A DNA stretch of 16,509 bases from an uncultured Clostridia bacterium (lineage in GTDB: Bacteria > Bacillota > Clostridia > Christensenellales > Borkfalkiaceae), in the NCBI GenBank assembly GCA_934247855.1, contig CAKQKA010000035.1, positions 1-16,509 on the forward strand. Reading direction: 5' to 3'. A program made the translations under genes and the position numbers. Within the stretch, counting starts at the first letter, position 1. Each line of letters begins with the position of its first letter. The notes under the pieces are model-generated. The model did no database searches and had not been told where the DNA came from. It saw nothing but the letters and a program-made list of their open reading frames with translations. Below, piece by piece: positions 6,865 through 13,683 of this stretch.

Positions 6865-7761
6865 GTTTGAGAGCTTTGTTATTTTGATATACTCTTAAAC
6901 TCTTTTATTTACATGAACATTATAACATAAGTTTGAGAGCTTTGTTATTTTGATATACTCTTAAACTACAATTCGACAAATCCTTATTGTTATAACGTTT
7001 GAGAGCTTTGTTATTTTGATATACTCTTAAACAATTCGGTTTAACAAGCACGACAGAAGAAAGTTTGAGAGCTTTGTTATTTTGATATACTCTTAAACTG
7101 AATCTAAATGTAGTTGATTCTATTACTGGTTTGAGAGCTTTGTTATTTTGATATACTCTTAAACTGTGCTGTTTATTGGTTTTGTGTTGTAGCTTGTTTG
7201 AGAGCTTTGTTATTTTGATATACTCTTAAACCTTTTTATGTGTTATATTTTTATCAGAAAAGTTTGAGAGCTTTGTTATTTTGATATACTCTTAAACAAA
7301 TATAATGAGTACGAAAGTTAATATTATGTTTGAGAGCTTTGTTATTTTGATATACTCTTAAACCAAAATATAGTAAAATAATATCGTGGAAATAGGTTTG
7401 AGAGCTTTGTTATTTTGATATACTCTTAAACATATGCCACAAATATAGTTATGTCAAAAGTGTTTGAGAGCTTTGTTATTTTGATATACTCTTAAACGTA
7501 CGCTTGTAGAAATTACGGAACTATCGCGTTTGAGAGCTTTGTTATTTTGATATACTCTTAAACCAACAGCACAATCGCGAGCTCCGACTTGACGTTTGAG
7601 AGCTTTGTTATTTTGATATACTCTTAAACTTGATCCATGTAAGTCATATCGATATCACCGTTTGAGAGCTTTGTTATTTTGATATACTCTTAAACCACTG
7701 AGAGATATAGCACGAAAGCACGGAAGTTTGAGAGCTTTGTTATTTTGATATACTCTTAAAC
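6865..7761 (+). CRISPR. CRISPR array, 14 repeats and 13 spacers
   Basis: Fourteen 36-bp repeats starting GTTTGAGAGCTTTG and ending ATACTCTTAAAC, identical by eye in all copies. Starts: 6865, 6931, 6997, 7063, 7129, 7196, 7262, 7328, 7396, 7462, 7528, 7594, 7660, 7726. Eleven spacers are 30 nt, spacer 5 is 31 and spacer 8 is 32. Orientation comes from the tracrRNA match (repeat positions 9-22), the ATTTGAG leader and the cas operon direction. The last repeat is not degenerate. I saw no spacer matching the rest of the window. Each repeat contains TGATATACT, an extended -10-like element, at positions 21-29. Confidence 0.99.
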
Positions 7762-7810
7762 TAGAACTACTACTGAAACAAAAGTTTTTTAAAGCGAACT
7801 TAACTATTCA

Positions 7811-7848
7811 AAAACCCGTCTATAAGCCCGTTATCGTGTAGTTGACAA
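7811..7848 (+). repeat. 38-bp direct repeat, right copy (dispersed motif copy 3)
   Basis: It is 36 of 38 identical to 521-558, in the same orientation, 50 bp after the last CRISPR repeat. The core is CTATAAGCCCGTTATCG (7820-7836), followed by TGTAGTTGACAA. A strong terminator hairpin starts 10 bp downstream. Confidence 0.85.
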
Positions 7849-7857
7849 AAATAATCA

Positions 7858-7890
7858 CTGCCGCAGATTAGTTAAATCTGCGGCAGTTTT
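7858..7890 (+). terminator. Strong terminator downstream of the CRISPR array
   Basis: A perfect 12-bp stem, CTGCCGCAGATT / AATCTGCGGCAG, around AGTTA, followed by TTTTGTTC. It is the first terminator after the array and probably ends the pre-crRNA transcript. Confidence 0.85.
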
Positions 7891-7898
7891 GTTCATTT

Positions 7899-8321
7899 GT
7901 CATCCCGAGATGCACCCACTTGACTAGCCACAGGAGATTGCGTTCTAACTCGGTCTTGCCTTGTGTTTTTGACTAATACATCGTTGCGTTCGCGTGTTAT
8001 ACATACAGTATTAACGCGCTCACGCGCCTTGTCTTAGCCTAAAAACGCAAGGTAAGACTTGTCGACAACCAAAACGCCGATATTTTCGATGATTTTTGGC
8101 AAAGTCGAACGCCGACGTACTGAACGTACTTCAAGCGAGAGTTTGACAAAAAGGGTGAAAATTGTGGCGTTTTGGCGGGTTCTAACGCAGTCACCTATGG
8201 CTCCCTACGAGGGATCTAGGGGCGGAAGCCCCGCACTTTTAGAGCTTATACTGTGTTTAGGTGCGGAACTTCGTGCCTGGATCCTTCGTAAGCCGAATAT
8301 ATAAGCTCATCTCAGGATGAC
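7899..8321. mobile_element. MITE-like non-coding element with 14-bp terminal inverted repeats
   Basis: The ends GTCATCCCGAGATG (7899-7912) and CATCTCAGGATGAC (8308-8321) are inverted repeats matching at 13 of 14 positions. Inside are large foldback structures. GTCTTGCCTTGTGTTTTT (about 7951-7968) pairs with AAAAACGCAAGGTAAGAC (8041-8058). CCAAAACGCC near 8069 pairs with GGCGTTTTGG near 8169. GGGGC / GCCCC forms a tetraloop hairpin near 8220-8233. GAGCTTATA (8242-8250) pairs with TATAAGCTC (8300-8308). No convincing gene is present. I see no clear target-site duplication. Termini plus dense secondary structure and no coding capacity suggest a non-autonomous mobile element or a structured dispersed repeat. 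Other genomic copies would be needed to prove mobility. Confidence 0.55.
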
Positions 8322-8354
8322 GTGACAGACATATTTTCGGCAATTCGGTTAAGT

Positions 8355-8402
8355 AAAAAACTGTCGCAAGTTACAAAATCTCATAACCTGCGGCAGTTTT
8401 TT
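8355..8402. terminator. Bidirectional terminator between the MITE-like element and the GNAT gene
   Basis: CTGTCGCA (8361-8368) pairs with TGCGGCAG (8389-8396), and the stem extends inward imperfectly. There is an A6 run on the left (T6 on the minus strand) and T6 on the right. It can end the minus-strand GNAT transcript and any plus-strand read-through. The outer stem resembles the terminator at 7858-7890, and the two sit on either side of the folded element. Confidence 0.8.
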
Positions 8403-8528
8403 AACTGAGTTTCAGCCGAAGAACGGCAAAGCCGGCATACAAAAATCGGCGTATGTCAACTTGCATATGGCTAAATATGCAAAAACAGGGTGCAAACAAA
8501 TTACTAAGCAGAGGGGCATATCAAAAGA

Positions 8529-9155
8529 TCAAAATAATTGCCCCGGGAGTTTTAGTTTTTGTTTCGGAGGGAACTTTTTGTCGAAGTCTTCAACGTCGGC
8601 GTCGTTAACGAAATACTCTTGCGGGTCGTGATAAGTGCCGTTAATTCCGCTAAGAAAACCCTTTTTCAGTTCTTTAATCAAAAAATAATCGGCGGTCGGA
8701 TCCTCTTCGTATAAAATGCCGAAATTTTTTGCTTTCTCAAAACCCAACGTGCCGTAAAACGATTCGTTTCCACAAATCGCCAACGCTCCGACGTTCAGTT
8801 TTGCCGCTTTTTCCATTGCGTAATCGAGCAGCGCCGAGCCGTAGCCTTGCCTTTTATATTCGGGCGCGATGCTTATCGGACCGAAAGTTGCAATTTCTTT
8901 CTTTTCGCCGTTTCCTATATCGATGTGCGACTTGACAAAAACGACCTGACCGATGAGCTTGCCGTCTTTTTCCATAACAAAATCGAGATCGCCTATAAAA
9001 TCGGGGCAATCCCTTAAAACGTGCAGTACGAAATGCTCCGAGCAACCGGGGCGGTAGACATTCCAGAACGATTCTCTAACGAGATTTTCGGTTTCAAAAT
9101 AGTCTTTTTGTTCTTCGAGTCTGATAGTAAAATCTTTATTCAATTGTTTTTTCAT
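8529..9155 (-). CDS. GNAT family N-acetyltransferase
   Basis: A 208-residue cytoplasmic protein of the GNAT fold, which transfers an acetyl group from acetyl-CoA to an amine. The acetyl-CoA binding motif A is clear at about residues 95-118: ISIAPEYKRQGYGSALLDYA, with the R/Q-x-x-G-x-G signature as RQGYG. It is followed by ICGNESFYGTLGFEKA, the usual motif B region of the YhbS-like group (COG3153). The substrate cannot be told from sequence. The C-terminal ~60 residues, including a YHDPQEYF segment, are a common extension in this group. The ATG has GAGGA about 8 nt upstream. The gene has its own promoter and a leader of about 150 nt with several hairpins. Confidence 0.9.
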   Translation of the reverse strand: MKKQLNKDFTIRLEEQKDYFETENLVRESFWNVYRPGCSEHFVLHVLRDCPDFIGDLDFVMEKDGKLIGQVVFVKSHIDIGNGEKKEIATFGPISIAPEYKRQGYGSALLDYAMEKAAKLNVGALAICGNESFYGTLGFEKAKNFGILYEEDPTADYFLIKELKKGFLSGINGTYHDPQEYFVNDADVEDFDKKFPPKQKLKLPGQLF

Positions 9156-9200
9156 TTTTTAAATCCTCATTTAAATTTTAATTTGAAATAATTAAATTTT

Positions 9201-9294
9201 GCGAGGACTTGTTTTGTCGTCCTCGCTCAGAGGACGGACTCCGATTTACAAATGTTTATCAAAAAACACTCCTGTGTGCTGCGGATCGTTCCGC
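9201..9294 (-). promoter_or_regulatory. Structured 5' leader of the GNAT gene with mutually exclusive hairpins
   Basis: In the minus-strand transcript the order is: TGCGGA-ACGA-TCCGCA (9279-9294), then GTCCTC-TGAGC-GAGGAC (9219-9235), then GCGAGGAC / GTCCTCGC (9201-9226, 10-nt loop). The second and third hairpins share the GAGGAC segment and cannot form together. Such a switchable pair suggests leader-mediated control, but no T-run follows, so transcription attenuation is not shown. No known riboswitch class is recognised. Confidence 0.45.
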
Positions 9295-9310
9295 AATGCA
9301 ACTGACCTAT

Positions 9311-9339
9311 ATAATAGGCTTATGAGAAAAAATAGTCAA
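9311..9339 (-). promoter_or_regulatory. Promoter of the GNAT gene
   Basis: The minus strand reads TTGACT (9334-9339), a 17-nt spacer and TATTAT (9311-9316). A start near 9304 gives a leader of about 150 nt before the ATG. Confidence 0.75.
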
Positions 9340-9383
9340 GTAAAATGCCGAAAAATTCAATAAACGCAAGGCAAAACCAACGC

Positions 9384-9462
9384 CGCACTTTTATTGCGCC
9401 TTTATATTGCACGCTTCTATCGCACTCTTATATTGCGCTTCTATTGCACTTTTATATTGCGT
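9384..9462. repeat. Degenerate short tandem repeat
   Basis: About 24-bp units of the type CGCACTTTTATATTGCG / CTTCTATTGCAC repeat three to four times imperfectly. They lie between the exonuclease 3' end and the GNAT promoter. No coding or regulatory role is evident. Confidence 0.6.
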
Positions 9463-9477
9463 CTTTTTATAAGCTAA

Positions 9478-10074
9478 TCAAAAATATTTGTTTATGATTT
9501 CCGCTATATCGTTGTGCTTTTGCGTTGCGGCGATAAGCGACAAATAAGTTTGCGTAACGTCGAAGCGTGCGTCGTGGCTGGTTGCGCCGTTGCCGAAAAG
9601 TTCGATGCTTTTTCGCGTAACGTCGTAGTCGTAAATTTCATAAAAATCGGCAAGTTCGATAAGTTTCGGGTATTTATAAGTTCCGCGCCTGTTCACGGAG
9701 GGCAGTGCGACCTTGCTTTTGAGTTCGCGCATGGTGTCGAATCGCTCGGTATAATGAAAAATTCTGTCCTCATAGCCGAATTCCGCCGACATAAACGAGA
9801 AATCGAAAGGGAAATTGTGCGCGACGGTAAGCGATGCCGCCGAAAAATCGTCGTCGATTTCTTCAAGATATTCCGAAAAAGTGTGCCCGCCCGAAAGCGT
9901 TGCGAGTTTTTCGGGCGTTATGCCGTGGACTTTTACGGCGGACGGCTCTATATACGGCGTATAAAAAAAGAAATTTTTGCCTTTAACGTCGGTGCTGCTT
10001 GCAATTATGTAAGAAAGTTGAATAATCCGCCCCGGTCTTAATCCCGTGGTTTCGGTATCGAATACAATAATCAT
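9478..10074 (-). CDS. DEDDh 3'-5' exonuclease (DnaQ / RNase T superfamily)
   Basis: A 198-residue single-domain nuclease. The three Exo motifs are present: Exo I FDTETTGL (D6, E8), Exo II VAHNFPFDFSF (D91), and Exo III HDARFDVTQTY (H167, D172), giving the DEDDh set of catalytic residues. Proteins of this family remove nucleotides from 3' ends of DNA or RNA using two metal ions. Being stand-alone, it could act in proofreading, repair or RNA processing, and sequence alone does not decide. The ATG is preceded by AAGGA on the minus strand. It is not closely linked to the GNAT gene (over 300 nt apart). Although DnaQ-like domains occur in some adaptation modules, its opposite strand and distance from the cas operon give no reason to link it. 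Confidence 0.92.
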   Translation of the reverse strand: MIIVFDTETTGLRPGRIIQLSYIIASSTDVKGKNFFFYTPYIEPSAVKVHGITPEKLATLSGGHTFSEYLEEIDDDFSAASLTVAHNFPFDFSFMSAEFGYEDRIFHYTERFDTMRELKSKVALPSVNRRGTYKYPKLIELADFYEIYDYDVTRKSIELFGNGATSHDARFDVTQTYLSLIAATQKHNDIAEIINKYF

Positions 10075-10155
10075 AAATTTCCTTTTTTCTGTTTGCGTAA
10101 TTTTTAGCCCGCCTATTTTGCGGTCGGCGTGCGGAAATCGGCTTATTGCTTGTGC

Positions 10156-10222
10156 TTTTTGTCCGCCGAGCGCGTTTTTTTGTCCGCCGAGCGCGTTTTT
10201 TGTCCGCCGAGCGCGTTTTTTT
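10156..10222. repeat. Short tandem repeat, three units of about 20 bp
   Basis: The unit is a T5-7 run followed by GTCCGCCGAGCGCG. It is present three times with only the T-run length varying, then a fourth decayed start (T7-GTCTGTCG). It lies upstream of the exonuclease gene and of the phosphatase promoter. The homopolymer length variation suggests slippage. Confidence 0.8.
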
Positions 10223-10265
10223 GTCTGTCGTTTGCGTATTTTTTAGCGATACGGGCTGTATTGTT

Positions 10266-10294
10266 TTGATTTTATATTAAAAATAAGATATAAT
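10266..10294 (+). promoter_or_regulatory. Promoter of the histidine phosphatase gene
   Basis: TTGATT (10266-10271), a 17-nt spacer and a perfect TATAAT (10289-10294). A start near 10301 gives a leader of nearly 200 nt before the ATG at 10498. Confidence 0.8.
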
Positions 10295-10330
10295 GTTTTT
10301 TATAGTTATGTTGAGCATGGGTGCGCGCCG

Positions 10331-10403
10331 GGCAATCTGCCGCGAAGCATATATGCACAGACGCGATTGCAGCAAGTGTATATGCTTAACTGCGACGATT
10401 GCC
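10331..10403 (+). promoter_or_regulatory. Structured element in the phosphatase 5' leader
   Basis: A nested fold: outer stem GGCAATC (10331-10337) / GATTGCC (10397-10403), then CGC / GCG, then AAGCATATA (10345-10353) / TATATGCTT (10379-10387), closing a 25-nt loop that can form TGC / GCA. The long leader and strong promoter make a cis-regulatory RNA or an independent small RNA possible. It matches no class I can name. Confidence 0.5.
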
Positions 10404-10497
10404 AAACATGTAGCCGTTTTCCGTAAACGTGCGTTTAAATAGTAATTTTTGTTCAAAGTAATCGTTATTTTGCGCGTTTTGAACACGGGAGGTAAAA

Positions 10498-11214
10498 ATG
10501 CTTTTTTTCTATCTGCGCCATGGCGATCCCATTTACGATCCCGACTCGCTTACCGAAAACGGAAAAAAGCAGGCGGAAGCGCTTTCAAAACGGCTTGCGC
10601 TTTACGGGCTTGACGAAATATATTCTTCGAGTTCTATCCGAGCGAAGATGACCGCCGAGCCGACTTGCAAGCTGCTCGGCAAGCAATATACCGAACTCGA
10701 TTGGTGTCATGAGCAGCATGCGTGGGACGAAATGACCGCGCCGCGCGCCGACGGATCCCGCCATTGGCTTTTTCACGATAGCGAGAATATAAAGCGCATA
10801 ATCACGCCCGAAGTACTTGCTTTGGGCGAAAGGTGGTATGATGCCGAAGAGTTCAAAGGTTGCGATTACGAAAAAGGCGTTAAACGTATCGACCGCGAAA
10901 CGGACAAGTTTTTTGCGTCGTTGGGCTATGTTCATGACCGCGAACGTAAACTTTTCCGCGTGGAAAAGGGTACCGATAAACGCGTTGCGCTGTTTGCTCA
11001 TCAAGGGTTCGGCGCGTTGTTTTTAAGTTCGCTTTTAGATATTCCATACCCGTTCTTCTGCGTTCGGTTCGATATGACGTACAGCGGAATGACCGTTATA
11101 GCGTTTGACGATATCGGCGGAGTGTGCGTGCCGAAAGTGCTTGAACTTTCCAACGATTCGCATTTATACAAAGAGGGGTTACCCCTGACGTATAACAAAA
11201 GATATAATTTTTAG
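10498..11214 (+). CDS. Histidine phosphatase family protein
   Basis: A 238-residue member of the phosphoglycerate-mutase-like (branch 1) histidine phosphatase superfamily. These enzymes form a phosphohistidine during phosphate transfer or hydrolysis. The N-terminal FYLRHGDP carries the RHG motif (R7, H8, G9), with H8 as the nucleophile. IYSSSSIRAKMTAEPT (about 41-56) matches the phosphate-pocket region, and the second catalytic histidine is H168 in LFAHQGFG. The middle region (residues 65-150) is rich in W, H and D and longer than in minimal members, so the substrate is not clear. The start has GGGAGG about 6 nt upstream. It appears monocistronic behind its own promoter. Confidence 0.9.
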   Translation: MLFFYLRHGDPIYDPDSLTENGKKQAEALSKRLALYGLDEIYSSSSIRAKMTAEPTCKLLGKQYTELDWCHEQHAWDEMTAPRADGSRHWLFHDSENIKRIITPEVLALGERWYDAEEFKGCDYEKGVKRIDRETDKFFASLGYVHDRERKLFRVEKGTDKRVALFAHQGFGALFLSSLLDIPYPFFCVRFDMTYSGMTVIAFDDIGGVCVPKVLELSNDSHLYKEGLPLTYNKRYNF

Positions 11215-11222
11215 CAGGAAAT

Positions 11223-11246
11223 ATTTTACCATGACTGTGGTAAAAT
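11223..11246. terminator. Weak terminator-like hairpin after the phosphatase gene
   Basis: Perfect 9-bp stem ATTTTACCA / TGGTAAAAT around TGACTG, 9 nt after the stop codon. The stem arms themselves supply the A/T tracts. No long T-run follows, so termination is only probable. Confidence 0.5.
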
Positions 11247-11332
11247 TACAAGTCTATTTAACGTTCGGCGATAAAAAGTCGAATATTGACGATAAAATTG
11301 CATGCATTCGCGTGTAATACAAGGAGCGAGTT

Positions 11333-13459
11333 ATGAAAAAATGCAATCAGTGCGGAACGATTGTTTCCGATGATGAAAAGATTTGCAATAATTGCGGAGG
11401 CGAGTCGTTCGACGCCGCACCCGACTTTAATACCGAGTCCGAACTTAACGGTGCAAACGGCGGTAATAAACCCGTCGGCGGTACGATTTTACAAAAACTA
11501 AGCAAAACGCTTATGGGTATAATGTGCGGCGTAGGCGCATTGACTATATTTCCGCTGTTGTGGCTTTTGCCGTTTACCATTGCATATTCCAAAATGGTAA
11601 AAAAAGGTCAAAAAGTCGGCATAGGTTTTAAGATTTGCGTTTTGCTGTTCGTAAGTGCTTTTGCCGGTATTTCCATGCTTTGCGATTCGAGCGATAAAAG
11701 CGATGCGCCCGTAACAAAAGCGACGGAAAACGCAGATTTGCGTAAAGCCACGAAAATTTTAATGCTTATAGCGACCATAATAGGCGGATTTGCGATTTTA
11801 CCGCTTGCCTGGTGCGTTCCGATGACCATAGCGTATTTCAAAAAAGTGAAAGAGGGCAAAAAGGTCGGCACAGGCTTTAAAATTTGCTCGTTGCTTTTTG
11901 TAAACATTTTTGCAGGCGTGTATATGTTGTGCGACGACGCAGCCGATTTAATCGACGAAAACGTTTCCGAATCGTCTGACGCATATTTTTTCAAAGCGGG
12001 GAATGACGATATGGCTGAACCTGCAAACGCAGGCGTTGCCGTAGCTTTTGCCGAGGAAGAATCCGAGGAAGCGAAAGCGCAAAAACGACTCGAGGCTGAA
12101 CAAAAAACAGCTGCAAAAGCGCTGTTGTTTAATAAGATCGGTTCATTTTTGCTTGCCGTTGCGGCGGTTGCCGTTCTGGTGTGTACCGTATTTATCGGTC
12201 AGACAGTCAGATACATAGGGCAGGTAAGAAACGCCGACTCGGCTTCATTCTCGTATTTTACAGATAAAAATCTTCTTGACTATTTCACCGTAACGGACGA
12301 TGCCGCTATTCGGCAAATGATTATGGACAAGGGCGTTTACGTTACCGACGAGCTCGTCAGCGCTTATCATGCGATTTCGGTTACCGAAACGGTTGTCGCG
12401 ATCGTAACGGTGCTTGCCGTCTGCGCGTTTTTCGTGCTTGCCGTGCTCGATTTTATCAGAAATATAAAAGACAATTTCCAAAAGCCGAGAATGCTCGGCG
12501 CCGTCGGGGCGGTTGCGTCATATTTGTGCGGCGCGTTTATATTCAAGGCAATCAATTCGGGCGAGCTTTCGGTGGTTTATAAAATAAGGAATCAGGTACA
12601 AAGCACGTTCAGGCTGTCGCTCGGGTTCAATACGGCTACTATTATAGGAATAGTATTGTCGCTGGTTTTGGTGATTGCCGCGCTTGTTGCGTTCGTGCTG
12701 CCCGATATCGGAAGGGTAAAAGAATCCGAAATCAAAGTCAGAAGAAAATCCGATAAAATGCGCAAATTCGCACCTCTTGCAGAGAAATGTTTTGCCTGCG
12801 CGGTTGTGGCTTGCGCGCTTATATCGATCGTGTTCGCGTCTGTATCGACGGTCACAATGAATTCCAAGGGAACTGCGGCTGTTTACTATAAAAACGAGAC
12901 TACGGGCGAGTATGAATTGATTGATTACAATTCAGAAAAGGGCGATAGTCTTACGCTTGTTTCTTTAATTCAGAAATATTCTCTGGAAGAGGAAGAATTG
13001 CTTTACAACATAGATATTTGTCAGGCAAGGATTCGCGAAAACGATACGGATATCGATGCGAAAATTCAGTTGGAAGATTATCGCGCCGCTTTAGCGAATA
13101 CGCAAAAATTGATAGCCGACGCTTTGAATTTCGGTCTGACCACCATGTATATCGATATCGCGCTCATTGTGTTTGCAGGCGTGTTGATTTGCTTTGTCTT
13201 GTGCGGCAGGCGTATTCAAAAGGGCGATTTGCTTGTTGTCGTCGCCGTTGCGGAGGCGATATTTGCGTTACTCGGCAGTATGGTCGTTATATTCGTAATG
13301 ACTTCTTTTGCCCGCCTCGAAGTGCATGTTACGGGCGTTGCTCCGTTCTTCCACTTGCTGTTTTCGGTTGCCGCGCTGGTCGGTTGCTTCTATACCCGTA
13401 AGTTTTTGCAGTATAACATCGATACCGAAAAAGGCGATCAGAAAGACGTTGCCGTTTGA
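11333..13459 (+). CDS. Zinc-ribbon, multi-pass membrane protein of unknown function
   Basis: 708 residues. The N-terminus is a zinc ribbon with C4xxC7 and C18xxC21. Two copies of a membrane module follow: residues 74-118 and 157-201 align without gaps with 31 of 45 identical positions, sharing PxTIAYxKxVKxGxKVGxGFKIC and ending MLCD. A charged linker (about 202-262, with a run of E and K) leads to about eight more hydrophobic segments (near 268-290, 350-374, 387-407, 433-456, 482-506, 605-624, 633-656, 668-687). A long extracytoplasmic or cytoplasmic loop lies at about 507-600. It begins with ATG after AAGGAGCGAG. I do not recognise a function. The zinc ribbon suggests a cytosolic interaction or sensing domain. 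It appears to be a single-gene unit with a terminator after it. Confidence 0.8.
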   Translation: MKKCNQCGTIVSDDEKICNNCGGESFDAAPDFNTESELNGANGGNKPVGGTILQKLSKTLMGIMCGVGALTIFPLLWLLPFTIAYSKMVKKGQKVGIGFKICVLLFVSAFAGISMLCDSSDKSDAPVTKATENADLRKATKILMLIATIIGGFAILPLAWCVPMTIAYFKKVKEGKKVGTGFKICSLLFVNIFAGVYMLCDDAADLIDENVSESSDAYFFKAGNDDMAEPANAGVAVAFAEEESEEAKAQKRLEAEQKTAAKALLFNKIGSFLLAVAAVAVLVCTVFIGQTVRYIGQVRNADSASFSYFTDKNLLDYFTVTDDAAIRQMIMDKGVYVTDELVSAYHAISVTETVVAIVTVLAVCAFFVLAVLDFIRNIKDNFQKPRMLGAVGAVASYLCGAFIFKAINSGELSVVYKIRNQVQSTFRLSLGFNTATIIGIVLSLVLVIAALVAFVLPDIGRVKESEIKVRRKSDKMRKFAPLAEKCFACAVVACALISIVFASVSTVTMNSKGTAAVYYKNETTGEYELIDYNSEKGDSLTLVSLIQKYSLEEEELLYNIDICQARIRENDTDIDAKIQLEDYRAALANTQKLIADALNFGLTTMYIDIALIVFAGVLICFVLCGRRIQKGDLLVVVAVAEAIFALLGSMVVIFVMTSFARLEVHVTGVAPFFHLLFSVAALVGCFYTRKFLQYNIDTEKGDQKDVAV

Positions 13460-13474
13460 TAGTAGTTTTTTCTT

Positions 13475-13508
13475 AAAGCGTCTGTTATTAAAGACGCTTT
13501 TACTTTAC
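13475..13508 (+). terminator. Terminator after the zinc-ribbon membrane gene
   Basis: Perfect 9-bp stem AAAGCGTCT / AGACGCTTT with an 8-nt loop, followed by TTACTTTAC. It lies about 15 nt after the stop codon. The stretch from here to 13683 shows no further clear signal except the ribosome site of the next gene. Confidence 0.7.
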
Positions 13509-13683
13509 TAAAATACCGTATAACTTTTCACCGTATTTCGGCGACGGAATAATCGCGATAGACGCGTGTACGGCGTACGGTAAAAAAATAAACGTGTTTA
13601 AGATTGCAGACGAAGAACTAAACAATAAAAAAAATGAAAAAAGCGTCGGCAAAAGCCGGTCGGTGTTGCAAAAAGGTGAAATT

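Noticed and set aside
8059..8304. An 81-codon plus-strand open frame in the folded element
   Set aside because: It lies inside the inverted-repeat structure, has no ribosome site and no recognisable protein pattern.
9279..9294. Guanidine-II (mini-ykkC) riboswitch before the GNAT gene, because of an ACGA hairpin loop
   Set aside because: That class needs two hairpins with ACGR loops. Only one is present, and the next hairpin has a TGAGC loop.
9514..10041. A 175-codon plus-strand open frame opposite the exonuclease
   Set aside because: It is the antisense shadow of a gene with complete DEDDh motifs and has no recognisable features of its own.
13018..13401. A 127-codon plus-strand frame rich in arginine and cysteine
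   Set aside because: It is an out-of-frame shadow inside the zinc-ribbon membrane gene, whose frame carries continuous hydrophobic helices.
13594..13683. N-terminal extension of the GH20 protein from GTG 13594
   Set aside because: The 30 extra residues are low-complexity and charged, and a good ribosome site sits right before ATG 13684, where homology begins.
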